Source: Pseudomonas sp.
GTDB taxonomy: Bacteria; Pseudomonadota; Gammaproteobacteria; Pseudomonadales; Pseudomonadaceae
Direction: 5' to 3'
Assembly (NCBI RefSeq): GCF_030684895.1
Contig: NZ_JAUXXP010000046.1
Coordinates: 124,001 to 188,000, forward strand
Length of the DNA stretch: 64,000 bases
Of the stretch, positions 45,712-55,517 are shown one piece after another. Position 1 is the first letter of the stretch. Each line of letters starts with the position of its first letter. The translations under genes and the position numbers were made by a program. Below the pieces are notes generated by a model. The model searched no databases. It was given only the letters and a program-made list of their open reading frames with translations, and was not told the DNA's origin.

Positions 45712-46958
45712 AGCGCCTCTACTGGTTGCTGCTGATTCTGGCGGTCGTTGCCGGCGTCGCCAGCCTGGTACTGTTCGGTCTGCCGCTGGCCGAACACAAG
45801 GGCTATGTGCTGATTGCCTTTCAGGGCTTTCGCTATGAATCCAGCCTGTGGGCCTTTGTCGCCCTGGTGTTGGTAGTTTGGCTGCTGATATATCTGCTGC
45901 GCTTGAGCGTCCGGCTACTGGTCACGTCCGGCGGCCTGCTCAATCCCTGGTCACGTCTGCACAGCCGCCGCCGCGTGCGGCTGGCGTCCGAACAGGGCTT
46001 TCTCGATCTCGCCGAAGGCCGCTGGGCGCGCGCCTTGCGTCATCTTAAACAGGCAGCCAGCAGCGCGCCGCAGCCCTTGAGCTATTACTTGGGCGCCGCA
46101 CGCGCTGCGCATCAGCTGGGACATCACAGCGACAGCGATGACCTGCTGGAGCAGGCCCTCAACCGCCAGCCACAGGCGGAGCTGGCGATTGCCCTGCAGC
46201 ATGCCGAGCTGCAACTGGCGCGCGGACAGACCGATGCCGCGCTGGATACCCTGCAAGCCATGCGTTCGCGTCATCCGCACCACCACTTGGTATTGCGTCA
46301 GCTGCAGCAGCTCTACCTGCAGTCGGGCGATTGGTCGGCGCTGCTTGGGCTGCTGCCAGATCTGCGCAAGGAAAAAGCCCTGGGTAATGCCGAGCTGAGC
46401 GAGCTTGAACGTCAGGCCTGGCGTGGGCGCTTGCTGCAGGCCGCTCAACCGGTTGACGGCGACGCGCAAGCGGCGCTGCTGGTGTTGCAGCAAGTCTGGC
46501 AGGCCATGTCGACAGTTCAGCATCAGGTGCCCGAGCTACTGACGGTGTATGCCGAACAACTGCGCCAGCTGGGTGCCGAAGCCGAGGCGGAAGAGCTGCT
46601 GCGGCATTTCTTGAAACAGCATTACGACACTGCCCTGGTGCGCCTCTACGGCTTGTTGCATGGGCGTGATCTGGGCAAGCAGTTGCAGGCGGCCGAGGGC
46701 TGGTTGAAGCAGCATCCACAGGATGCCGGCCTGTTGCTGACGTTGGGGCGGCTGTGTCTGCACAGCCAGCTTTGGGGTAAGGCCAAGGATTACCTGGAAA
46801 GCAGCCTGGCTTTTCAACGTCATCCGGAAACCTGCGCTGAGCTGGCGCGCCTGCTGGGGCAACAGGGCGAATTGGAGCGTAGCAACAGCCTGTATCAGGA
46901 AGGTCTGCGCCTGCTTGATGCGCGGTTGTGTACGCCGGTTTTGCCTGCAGCAATTTGA
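45708..46958 (+). CDS. hemY: HemY family TPR membrane protein
   Basis: A 416-residue protein with two N-terminal membrane helices (about 5-25 and 40-62). A cytoplasmic or periplasmic tetratricopeptide repeat region (about 95-400) follows, including RLASEQGFLDLAEGRWARAL. It is the usual companion of HemX and is not the Gram-positive protoporphyrinogen oxidase of the same name; exact role in heme synthesis unknown. It overlaps the hemX stop by 4 bases. Confidence 0.92.
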   Translation: MKRLYWLLLILAVVAGVASLVLFGLPLAEHKGYVLIAFQGFRYESSLWAFVALVLVVWLLIYLLRLSVRLLVTSGGLLNPWSRLHSRRRVRLASEQGFLDLAEGRWARALRHLKQAASSAPQPLSYYLGAARAAHQLGHHSDSDDLLEQALNRQPQAELAIALQHAELQLARGQTDAALDTLQAMRSRHPHHHLVLRQLQQLYLQSGDWSALLGLLPDLRKEKALGNAELSELERQAWRGRLLQAAQPVDGDAQAALLVLQQVWQAMSTVQHQVPELLTVYAEQLRQLGAEAEAEELLRHFLKQHYDTALVRLYGLLHGRDLGKQLQAAEGWLKQHPQDAGLLLTLGRLCLHSQLWGKAKDYLESSLAFQRHPETCAELARLLGQQGELERSNSLYQEGLRLLDARLCTPVLPAAI

Positions 46959-46981
46959 TTTAACCGTTTATCGAGGTGCTT

Positions 46982-47524
46982 ATGCGCACGCTGTTGATCT
47001 GCTGTCTGATGGCGCTGCTGGTGGGTTGCGCCGGCCCGCAGGTGAATGATTACGCCAGCGAGCAGCCGCGCCTGGAGCTGAGTGAGTACTTCAATGGCGA
47101 ATTGCAGGCCTGGGGCATGTTCCAGAACCGCGCCGGCGAGGTGGTCAAACGCTTTCATGTGGCCATGACCGGCACCTGGGACGGCAATGTAGGCGTGCTC
47201 GACGAACGCTTTACCTACAGCGATGGCAGCACCGAACGACGCGTCTGGACGTTGAGGAAGCAGGCCGACGGCAGTTGGCGCGGCACTGCAGATGATGTGG
47301 TTGGTGAGGCGATTGGGCATGTTGCCGGCAACACCTTGAACTGGCGCTACAAGCTGCGGTTGAAGGTCGATGACTCAACCTATGTGGTTGATTTTGATGA
47401 CTGGATGTTCCTGATGGATGGCCAGGTGATGCTCAATCGGGCGCGTATGTCGAAGTGGGGCATTGATCTTGGCCAGGTTACCCTGAGCTTTTATAAGCCG
47501 GTCGCGGCTGAGAGGGCCGAGTAG
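46982..47524 (+). CDS. DUF3833 family lipoprotein
   Basis: A 180-residue predicted lipoprotein. The signal MRTLLICCLMALLVGCAGP has lipobox LVGC. The DUF3833 body includes LELSEYFNGELQAWGMFQNR and DFDDWMFLMDGQVMLNRARM. Function unknown. The ATG at 46982 has a GAGG site; a GTG two codons earlier is less likely. In PAO1 the gene at this place is, as I recall, dsbH, so content differs here. Confidence 0.85.
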   Translation: MRTLLICCLMALLVGCAGPQVNDYASEQPRLELSEYFNGELQAWGMFQNRAGEVVKRFHVAMTGTWDGNVGVLDERFTYSDGSTERRVWTLRKQADGSWRGTADDVVGEAIGHVAGNTLNWRYKLRLKVDDSTYVVDFDDWMFLMDGQVMLNRARMSKWGIDLGQVTLSFYKPVAAERAE

Positions 47525-47719
47525 CTGTCGGTTAAACGCTTGTATGAAATTTTCTCCAGCGCTACCTTGAAGGCCTAGGCCTGCGGGAATAATCTGGCTC
47601 ACAGATACCGCCGGAAAGTTGCCGTTTCGCGGCTGTCTTCCCAGACCTTGCATGGACTGACAAAAAACTGTCTCGTGCAGGCGAACAACACTAATAGCAA
47701 TAGGGAAGTAGAGGTCATC

Positions 47720-48193
47720 ATGCTCGAGAGTTGTCAGAACGCCCAGGAACGTTGGGGTGGGGTTCACCTGCTGATCGACCGCTGGCTGCAAGAGCGCAAG
47801 GAGCTGGTGCATGCGTATGCCGCCATCAACAGCTCACCGCAAGCGCCGAGCGCCAATGCCGAAGCCCTGCAGCGCTTTTGCGAAATCCTCGTCGATTACG
47901 TATCCGCTGGCCACTTTGAGGTCTACGAACAGCTGACCAGTGAAGCCAAGGCTTTTGGCGATCAGCGTGGTCTTGATCTGGCCAAGCAGATCTACCCACG
48001 TATCGAGGTGATCACCGAGGTGGCGCTGGCCTTCAACGACCGCTGCGACAATGGTGATTGCCATGATTCGGTATCGCTGCTCGATGAGCTGAAACGTCTC
48101 GGCCAGTTGCTGCACGAGCGTTTCGAGCTGGAGGACTGCCTGATCGAAGTCCTGCACAACGCCCATCAGGAGCAGGCCGCGCCGGCCCTCTGA
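47720..48193 (+). CDS. algQ: anti-sigma-70 factor AlgQ (Rsd family)
   Basis: A 157-residue helical protein of the Rsd/AlgQ family that binds region 4 of sigma-70 and shifts polymerase to alternative sigma factors. It has [21 protein letters not shown] at the start. Also called AlgR2, it affects alginate and nucleoside diphosphate kinase. The ATG at 47720 has a GAGG site; upstream in-frame starts are disregarded. Confidence 0.94.
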   Translation: MLESCQNAQERWGGVHLLIDRWLQERKELVHAYAAINSSPQAPSANAEALQRFCEILVDYVSAGHFEVYEQLTSEAKAFGDQRGLDLAKQIYPRIEVITEVALAFNDRCDNGDCHDSVSLLDELKRLGQLLHERFELEDCLIEVLHNAHQEQAAPAL

Positions 48194-48205
48194 TGACCTG
48201 ACGCG

Positions 48206-48850
48206 TTACTCCTTGGTGTCGAGCAATTCCAGCTCGAACACCAGGGGTGAGTAGGGTGGAATCAAATCCCCCGCACCTTCTTCGCCATATGCCTGAGCCG
48301 ACGGAATCACCAAGCGCCACTGCGCGCCCACCGGCATCTGCTGCAGCGCACTGCGCCATCCGGCGATCACGCTATCCAGGCGAAACCACTGTGCAGTCTG
48401 ACTTTCGTCGAACTGACTGCCATCCGCCAGAAAACCGATATAGCGCACCTGAATGCGATCCTTCGCGCCGGGTTTGCGGCCGCTGCCGGCACGCAGTTCC
48501 TGCATCAGCACGCCATCCTGTAATACCCGTACGCCAGCCTTGGCTTTCTCCGTGGCGAGAAAACGCTGCTCTGCTTTTTTGGCTTTTTCGATGCGTTCCG
48601 GGGCGTTGGCCAGCTGCGCTTCATGCTCGGCCAGCAGGCTTTCGATGCGCTTGGCATCCAGCGCCAGCGGCTCATTGCGGTAGGCCTGGCGCAGGCCATC
48701 GAGCAGCGCTTGCAGCTCAAGATCCGGCACCTCATCGCGCAGCCGCTCACCGAGTTTTACCCCCAGGCTATAAGCCAGGTCGTGGGAATGCTCGTGCGCT
48801 TGAGACAACGGGGTGAGCAGGCAAAGCAGTAGCAAGGCGAAACGTGGCAT
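48206..48850 (-). CDS. FKBP-type peptidyl-prolyl isomerase
   Basis: A 214-residue periplasmic isomerase. A signal peptide (1-18) is followed by an N-terminal dimerisation/FkpA-N domain (about 22-110). The FKBP domain (about 120-214) has RIQVRYIGFLADGSQFDES and LIPPYSPLVFELELL. It helps fold exported proteins. It is convergent with algQ and diverges from algP. Confidence 0.92.
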   Translation of the reverse strand: MPRFALLLLCLLTPLSQAHEHSHDLAYSLGVKLGERLRDEVPDLELQALLDGLRQAYRNEPLALDAKRIESLLAEHEAQLANAPERIEKAKKAEQRFLATEKAKAGVRVLQDGVLMQELRAGSGRKPGAKDRIQVRYIGFLADGSQFDESQTAQWFRLDSVIAGWRSALQQMPVGAQWRLVIPSAQAYGEEGAGDLIPPYSPLVFELELLDTKE

Positions 48851-48975
48851 GGGTGTTCTCCGGCCTAAGGTGCGCCGATTATGCCAGCCAGGCTCGCAAG
48901 CTCAATGCGCGAGGTGGCAAGGCGGGCAACAGGAGGTCTAGTATGACGCCATCTTCATCCGCCAGGAGGCGCGTC

Positions 48976-49815
48976 ATGTCGGCTACAAAGAATGCAAAGA
49001 AGAAATCAGTGAGTACCCCGCTGCACTTGTTGCAGCAACTTTCCAGCAGCCTGCTTGAGCATCTTGAAGATGCCTGCACCCGCGCTTTGGTTGATGCCGA
49101 GAAGCTGCTCGCCAAGCTGGAAAAGCAACGCGGCAAAGCCCAGGAAAAACTGCATAAAGCCCGCAGCAAAATGCAGGATGCAGCGGTCGCCGGCAAAGCC
49201 AAGGCTCAGGCCAAAGGTAAAGAGGCCGTGGCGGAACTGGAGCAACTGCTCGATACCCTGAAAGACCGTCAGAGCGAAACCCGCACATACATCGCCGGGC
49301 TCAAGCGTGATGCGCAGGAAAGCCTGAAACTGGCCCAGGGCGTTGGCAAGGTTAAAGAAGCCGTAAGCAAGGCGCTGGACAGCCGCTCGGCCAAGGCCGT
49401 TGCAGTTAAGCCTGCCGCAACTAAAGCCCCGGCCAAGCCAGCGGCTAAACCTGCTGCCAAAGCCCCGGCCAAGGCCGCCAGCAAAGCGCCAGCTGCTGCA
49501 AAACCTGCAGCCAAGGCACCCGCCAAACCTGCGGTGAAAAAACCAGTAGCGGCCAGTGCGGCTAAGCCGGCGGCGAGCAAGCCTGCTGCGCAGCCTGCCA
49601 AGGCAGCCGCAAAACCTGCAGTGAAAAAAGCGCCAGCCGCCAAACCCGCGGCGAAAGCCGTGGCCAAGCCTGTTGCGAAAAAACCAGCCGCCAAGCCTGC
49701 CGCTAAACCGCTTGCCGCTAAGCCAGCCGTTGCTAAAGCACCGGTTGCCGCAGCGCCTGCTGCACCTGCCGGCAGCAATGGCAGCAATGGCAGCACCCCG
49801 CCAAGCGCTGTTTAA
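48976..49815 (+). CDS. algP: histone H1-like regulator AlgP
   Basis: A 279-residue protein (AlgP/AlgR3). The N-terminal part (1-140) is helical/coiled-coil (LLAKLEKQRGKAQEKLHKARSKM). The C-terminal half is a lysine/alanine/proline repeat (KPAA and KAPA units, residues about 140-260) resembling eukaryotic histone H1 tails and thought to bind DNA. It influences algD expression in P. aeruginosa. The ATG at 48976 has a GGAGG site. The repeat number usually varies between strains. Confidence 0.93.
   Translation: MSATKNAKKKSVSTPLHLLQQLSSSLLEHLEDACTRALVDAEKLLAKLEKQRGKAQEKLHKARSKMQDAAVAGKAKAQAKGKEAVAELEQLLDTLKDRQSETRTYIAGLKRDAQESLKLAQGVGKVKEAVSKALDSRSAKAVAVKPAATKAPAKPAAKPAAKAPAKAASKAPAAAKPAAKAPAKPAVKKPVAASAAKPAASKPAAQPAKAAAKPAVKKAPAAKPAAKAVAKPVAKKPAAKPAAKPLAAKPAVAKAPVAAAPAAPAGSNGSNGSTPPSAV
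49400..49760 (+). repeat. coding repeat array of algP (KPAA units)
   Basis: A degenerate run of 9-15-base units such as GCCAAGCCTGC and AAACCTGC encoding Lys-Pro-Ala-Ala. It is prone to slipped-strand or recombination length change. It is not a CRISPR array because units are not separated by unique spacers. Confidence 0.85.
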
Positions 49816-50276
49816 GCGCTGAGTTGCGCCGCCGCGATGCGCAGCGTTTGCAGCGCATCGCGGTTGCCGGGCTGGGGCGTCAACCGTTCCAGCCAGTCCA
49901 GCGGCGCGTCTGCCGCGCTGTCTGACCAGTCTTGAGTGCACGCCGCCAGGCGTTCCAACTGCTCGCGCTCCGCCTCCAGTTCAAGCTGTTTGATCTGTTC
50001 ACGTAACTGCTTCAGGGCATTATCGCTCTGCGCCTGCTCACGCCAGTTCTGCCGCAATTGGCGCAGCGGCATCACCACTTGTTGTTGCCAGGGTTGCGCG
50101 AGCGCGCGCAACGCTTCGGCGCGCTCATCGCAGTAGGCAATCTGCCGGCGTTCCAGCCAGGCGGCACACAGCAGCAGGCACACGTCCTCATCCTGCGTTT
50201 GCAGCAGCAGGCAGGCAACCTCGACGCCAGGTCGTTGATACAGTGCTTCGGCGAATCGCCACAGGTCAGTAGGCAT
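49812..50276 (-). CDS. TIGR02444 family protein
   Basis: A 154-residue protein with the family opening DLWRFAEALYQRPGVEVACLLLQ and a central coiled coil (QIKQLELEAEREQLERL). Conserved next to algP in Pseudomonas; function unknown. It overlaps the end of algP by 4 bases in the opposite direction. Confidence 0.85.
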   Translation of the reverse strand: MPTDLWRFAEALYQRPGVEVACLLLQTQDEDVCLLLCAAWLERRQIAYCDERAEALRALAQPWQQQVVMPLRQLRQNWREQAQSDNALKQLREQIKQLELEAEREQLERLAACTQDWSDSAADAPLDWLERLTPQPGNRDALQTLRIAAAQLSA

Positions 50277-50295
50277 GGTGCTTTCCGGGTTTCAC

Positions 50296-50564
50296 TAGGG
50301 TCTGTGCCCGTTTCATTCACGGCCGCGCCGGAGCCTGTTTTTGCGCGAGGCAAGGCACGAGACACGACGTTTGGTTGTTCCAAATGAGTGTCGAGAAACG
50401 CAGTATCGCGCAAAAACAGGCCCGGCCCTTTGGGTTGCGCGGGAAATGGCCCCCGCTGTTGTTGCAGGACTTGGCAAGGGAATGACCATTACCTGCGTCC
50501 TGCGCCTAACCGGGGGCCATTTCTCGCGGCAACGCGGCTCGCGATGAAACGGGAACAGACCCTA
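50296..50564. repeat. cloverleaf-like palindromic element, MITE candidate
   Basis: Outer arms of 21 bases (50296-50316 and 50544-50564; TAGGGTCTGT...TTTCAT, 20 of 21 paired) enclose nested hairpins. A perfect 16-base pair lies at 50333-50348 / 50406-50421 (core CTGTTTTTGCGC). A 17-base pair lies at 50439-50455 / 50511-50527 (AAATGGCCCCCG), with an inner GCAGGAC/GTCCTGC stem (50464-50470 / 50497-50503). It has no open reading frame that looks coding. It occupies most of the intergenic space before the ABC-F gene. Confidence 0.8.
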
Positions 50565-50593
50565 AAGGGACTCTGGTAGACTCCGCCGCCATT

Positions 50594-52500
<1,907 letters not shown>

Positions 52501-52504
<4 letters not shown>

Positions 52505-53088
52505 ACATCACTCTGCCGACCCTGGAATGGTTGATGACCTGGCAAGAGCCGCTGCTGCGCACCGGTCAGGTGATCCTGATTGTGCTGCTGGCCTGGCTGT
52601 TCCAGCGCATCCTCACCCGTGGCATCACTCGCCTCGGCAACCGCTACCCGCAGTTGCCGGCCGAGTTGCTGATGCCGCTGCGCGGTTTGCTGCGTTGGTT
52701 GATTCTCGGCAGCGCTTTTATGTTGGTATTGGAGCGTTTGGGTGTTTCAGCCCAGGTGCTGTGGACGGCACTCACGGGTTTTGCAGCGGTGGCGGCGATT
52801 GCCTTTTTCGCCATCTGGAGCGTGTTGTCCAACATGTTCTGTGCGCTGCTGATTTTTGCCATGGGGCCGTTTCGCCTGGGCGATTGTGTCGAGGTACTGG
52901 AAAGTGCCGACAAGCCTGGTGTACGTGGGCGAGTGGTGGCGATCAACCTGTTTTACACCACCCTGGAAGATCTCAGCGGTGATGCGCCCGGTGCCTGGGT
53001 GCAGATTCCCAATAGCCTGTTTTTCCAAAAAGCCGTGCGCCGCTGGCGTAACGGCGAACTCCCTGCAGCGCGTACTCGCGAGATCTGA
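52501..53088 (+). CDS. small MscS-family mechanosensitive channel
   Basis: A 195-residue channel with three predicted helices (about 18-38, 60-85, 90-115) and the MscS beta domain (GPFRLGDCVEVLES, VVAINLFYTTLEDL). It is short, lacking the large C-terminal cage. The start is TTG at 52501, supported by GGAAG 7 bases upstream and the 4-base overlap with the ABC-F stop. An ATG at 52534 is an alternative. Confidence 0.8.
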
Positions 53089-53093
53089 CCTTT

Positions 53094-53858
53094 ATGGAAT
53101 GGCTGGCCAACCCTGAACTATGGGTCGCGTTTCTGACCCTGACTGCCCTGGAAATTGTCCTGGGCATCGACAACATCATCTTTATCTCGATTCTGGTCAG
53201 CCGTCTGCCTAAGCATCAGCAGCCGAAGGCGCGCTTCTTCGGCCTGGCGCTGGCGATGGGCACGCGGATTCTGCTGCTGTTGTCGATCAGCTGGGTGATG
53301 CGCCTGACCACAGACCTGTTCCACGTCTTCGGTGAAGGCTTCTCCGGTCGTGACCTGATTCTGTTCTTCGGCGGGCTGTTTCTGCTGTTCAAGAGCACAA
53401 CTGAGATCTACCACAGCCTGGAGGGTGAAGAGGAAGGTCAGGCTGGCGGGGGCAAGGCCTATGGCTTTATGGGCATCATCGTGCAGATCGCGATCATCGA
53501 TATCATCTTTTCCCTCGACTCGGTAATCACTGCGGTCGGCCTGGTCGACAACGTGCCGGTGATGGTTGCGGCCATCGTGATTTCGGTGATCGTGATGATG
53601 CTTTCGGCGGGCACCATCAGCGACTTTATCGACAAGCACCCGAGCCTGAAGGTGCTTGCTCTGTCGTTCCTTATCGTGGTCGGCACCGTGCTGATCGCCG
53701 AAGCCTTCGACGTGCATGTGCCGAAGGGTTATGTGTACTTCGCCATGGCCTTCTCGCTGGCGGTGGAAGCCATCAACATCCGCCTGCGTACGGCCCGTGC
53801 CCGCGCGCGCAAGGAAGAGCTGGAGCCGGTGCAGCTGCGTAAAGGGTCGCCGGACTGA
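53094..53858 (+). CDS. TerC family membrane protein
   Basis: A 254-residue protein with about seven transmembrane helices. The TerC motifs LEIVLGIDNIIFISIL and IIFSLDSVITAVG contain the intramembrane acidic residues thought to bind metal. Relatives (Alx, MeeF, YgjT/YkoY) take part in manganese handling. It begins 5 bases after the mscS stop, so the three genes form an operon. Confidence 0.9.
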   Translation: MEWLANPELWVAFLTLTALEIVLGIDNIIFISILVSRLPKHQQPKARFFGLALAMGTRILLLLSISWVMRLTTDLFHVFGEGFSGRDLILFFGGLFLLFKSTTEIYHSLEGEEEGQAGGGKAYGFMGIIVQIAIIDIIFSLDSVITAVGLVDNVPVMVAAIVISVIVMMLSAGTISDFIDKHPSLKVLALSFLIVVGTVLIAEAFDVHVPKGYVYFAMAFSLAVEAINIRLRTARARARKEELEPVQLRKGSPD

Positions 53859-53884
53859 TTCAGCGGCTGGGCGAGTCACCCAAC

Positions 53885-53915
53885 AAGGGGTAGGCTAGCG
53901 GCCTACCCCTTTTTA
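53885..53915 (+). terminator. rho-independent terminator of the ABC-F/mscS/terC operon
   Basis: AAGGGGTAGGC and GCCTACCCCTT pair around TAGCG and are followed by TTTTA. A second GGCCGCC/GGCGGCC hairpin lies just downstream. Confidence 0.92.
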
Positions 53916-54011
53916 TGGCCGCCATCCTTGGCGGCCACCCTACGGGCCGTCGCTATGCGACGTTAAAAAATGATCCCTTCATTTTTTTATTTTCTGTTTG
54001 AGGTATCTGCC

Positions 54012-54641
54012 ATGGCACTGGAAACCTGGCTTGCATTCTTTGTGGCCTGTTGGGTCATCAGCCTGTCGCCGGGCGCCGGGGCGATTGCCTCGATGTCGGC
54101 CGGGCTGCAATACGGCTTTCTGCGCGGTTACTGGAATGCCCTGGGTCTGCAATTGGGCCTGGCCTTGCAGATCGCCATTGTGGCCGCCGGTGTTGGGGCA
54201 ATTCTGGCGGCGTCGGAATTGGCCTTCAGCCTGATCAAATGGTTTGGCGTGGTCTACTTGGTGTACCTCGGCTATCGCCAGTGGCAGGCGCTGCCCACTG
54301 ATATGACGGCGCAGGCCGAGCGTCCCATCGGTCGCCCGTTGACCCTGGTGCTGCGCGGCTTTCTGGTCAACTTCAGCAACCCTAAGGCGATTGTCTTTAT
54401 GCTCGCGGTGCTGCCGCAGTTCCTTAATCCGCAGGCCCCGTTGCTGAGCCAGTACCTGGTGATGGGCGTGACCATGATCAGCGTCGACCTGATCGTGATG
54501 GCCGGTTACACCGGCCTGGCCGCGCGGGTGCTGGGCGCGTTGCGTTCGCCGCGCCAGCAGAAACTGATGAACCGCACCTTCGGCACGCTGTTTGTGGGTG
54601 CGGCGGCATTGCTGGCCAGCGTGCGTCGCGCGCCGGTCTGA
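54012..54641 (+). CDS. LysE/RhtB family amino-acid exporter
   Basis: A 209-residue exporter with five to six membrane helices. The RhtB opening is WLAFFVACWVISLSPGAGAI; the conserved FSNPKAIVFMLAVLPQF loop is intact. It probably exports homoserine, threonine or related molecules (inferred). The ATG at 54012 has a TGAGG site. Confidence 0.9.
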   Translation: MALETWLAFFVACWVISLSPGAGAIASMSAGLQYGFLRGYWNALGLQLGLALQIAIVAAGVGAILAASELAFSLIKWFGVVYLVYLGYRQWQALPTDMTAQAERPIGRPLTLVLRGFLVNFSNPKAIVFMLAVLPQFLNPQAPLLSQYLVMGVTMISVDLIVMAGYTGLAARVLGALRSPRQQKLMNRTFGTLFVGAAALLASVRRAPV

Positions 54642-54661
54642 GCTGCGCTGCGCTGGTATTG

Positions 54662-55435
54662 CTACCAGGGAATGGGCTGGCCGTTCCAGCCCCAGAAGCT
54701 GCCGGTCTGCCCCGGACCATGTTGTTCGACCTGCGCCAGTAGGCATTCGGCGGCATAGCCTGGGGTAAACAGCTTGTCTGCCGGCACATTGGCCTGGAAG
54801 GGTTTCGACAGCTCGGTATCGGTGGTGCCGGGGTGCAGGCTGAGTACGCAGCTGTTGGGGTTTAGCCGGCTGAGCTCAATGCTCGCAGTGTGCAGTAACT
54901 GGTTCAGCGCGGCCTTGCTGGCGCGGTAGCTGTACCAGCCGCCGAGGCGGTTGTCGCCAATCGAACCGACCCGCGCTGACAGCGCCGCCACCGTGCAGGC
55001 ATGCTGACCGCGTAGCAGCGGCAGCAGGTGCTTGAGCAGCAGAATCGGCGCAAAGCTGTTGCGCTGAAAGGTCGCCAGCAACCCCTCAAGATTGATCTGC
55101 GCCAAACCCTTCTCGGCCTTTGCCGCGCCGTCCTGCAGCACGCCAACTGTGCATAGCAGTAGCTGCAGGCGCGGGATGGCGGTGCGCAAATGCGTGGCAA
55201 ACTCACTCAGCGCCCGTTCATCGCATACATCCACATCCAGGCACTGCAGGCGCTGGCCATACTGCTCTCGCAGCTCAAGCAGGCCAGGCGCCTGACTGGC
55301 TTGGCGGGCGATGGCCCAGACCCCGGCGACATCGGCGCGGGCGAGTAATTGTGTGGTCAGCGCCAGACCAATTCCTCGGCTGGCGCCACAAACCACGACA
55401 TGCGCCGGTTCTTCTAAGCGTTGCCAAAAGCTCAT
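54662..55435 (-). CDS. short-chain dehydrogenase/reductase
   Basis: A 257-residue SDR. The NAD(P) motif is VVCGASRGIGLAL; the active site YSYRASKAALNQLL contains the YxxxK pair and a Ser upstream (VAALSARVGSIG). It resembles the C-factor/CsgA-like group. Substrate unknown. The ATG at 55435 has an AGGAG site. Confidence 0.88.
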   Translation of the reverse strand: MSFWQRLEEPAHVVVCGASRGIGLALTTQLLARADVAGVWAIARQASQAPGLLELREQYGQRLQCLDVDVCDERALSEFATHLRTAIPRLQLLLCTVGVLQDGAAKAEKGLAQINLEGLLATFQRNSFAPILLLKHLLPLLRGQHACTVAALSARVGSIGDNRLGGWYSYRASKAALNQLLHTASIELSRLNPNSCVLSLHPGTTDTELSKPFQANVPADKLFTPGYAAECLLAQVEQHGPGQTGSFWGWNGQPIPW

Positions 55436-55517
55436 CGCATTACTCCTGCGCCGTTGCGACGATCCGCCGCGGCCCATGGTCGATCAGTGGTTGAGGAAAG
55501 TCAGTAGGAAGATGACA

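Noticed and set aside
49400-49760. Possible CRISPR-like repeat array
   Set aside because: The repeats are in-frame KPAA codons of algP without unique spacers, and no cas gene is present.
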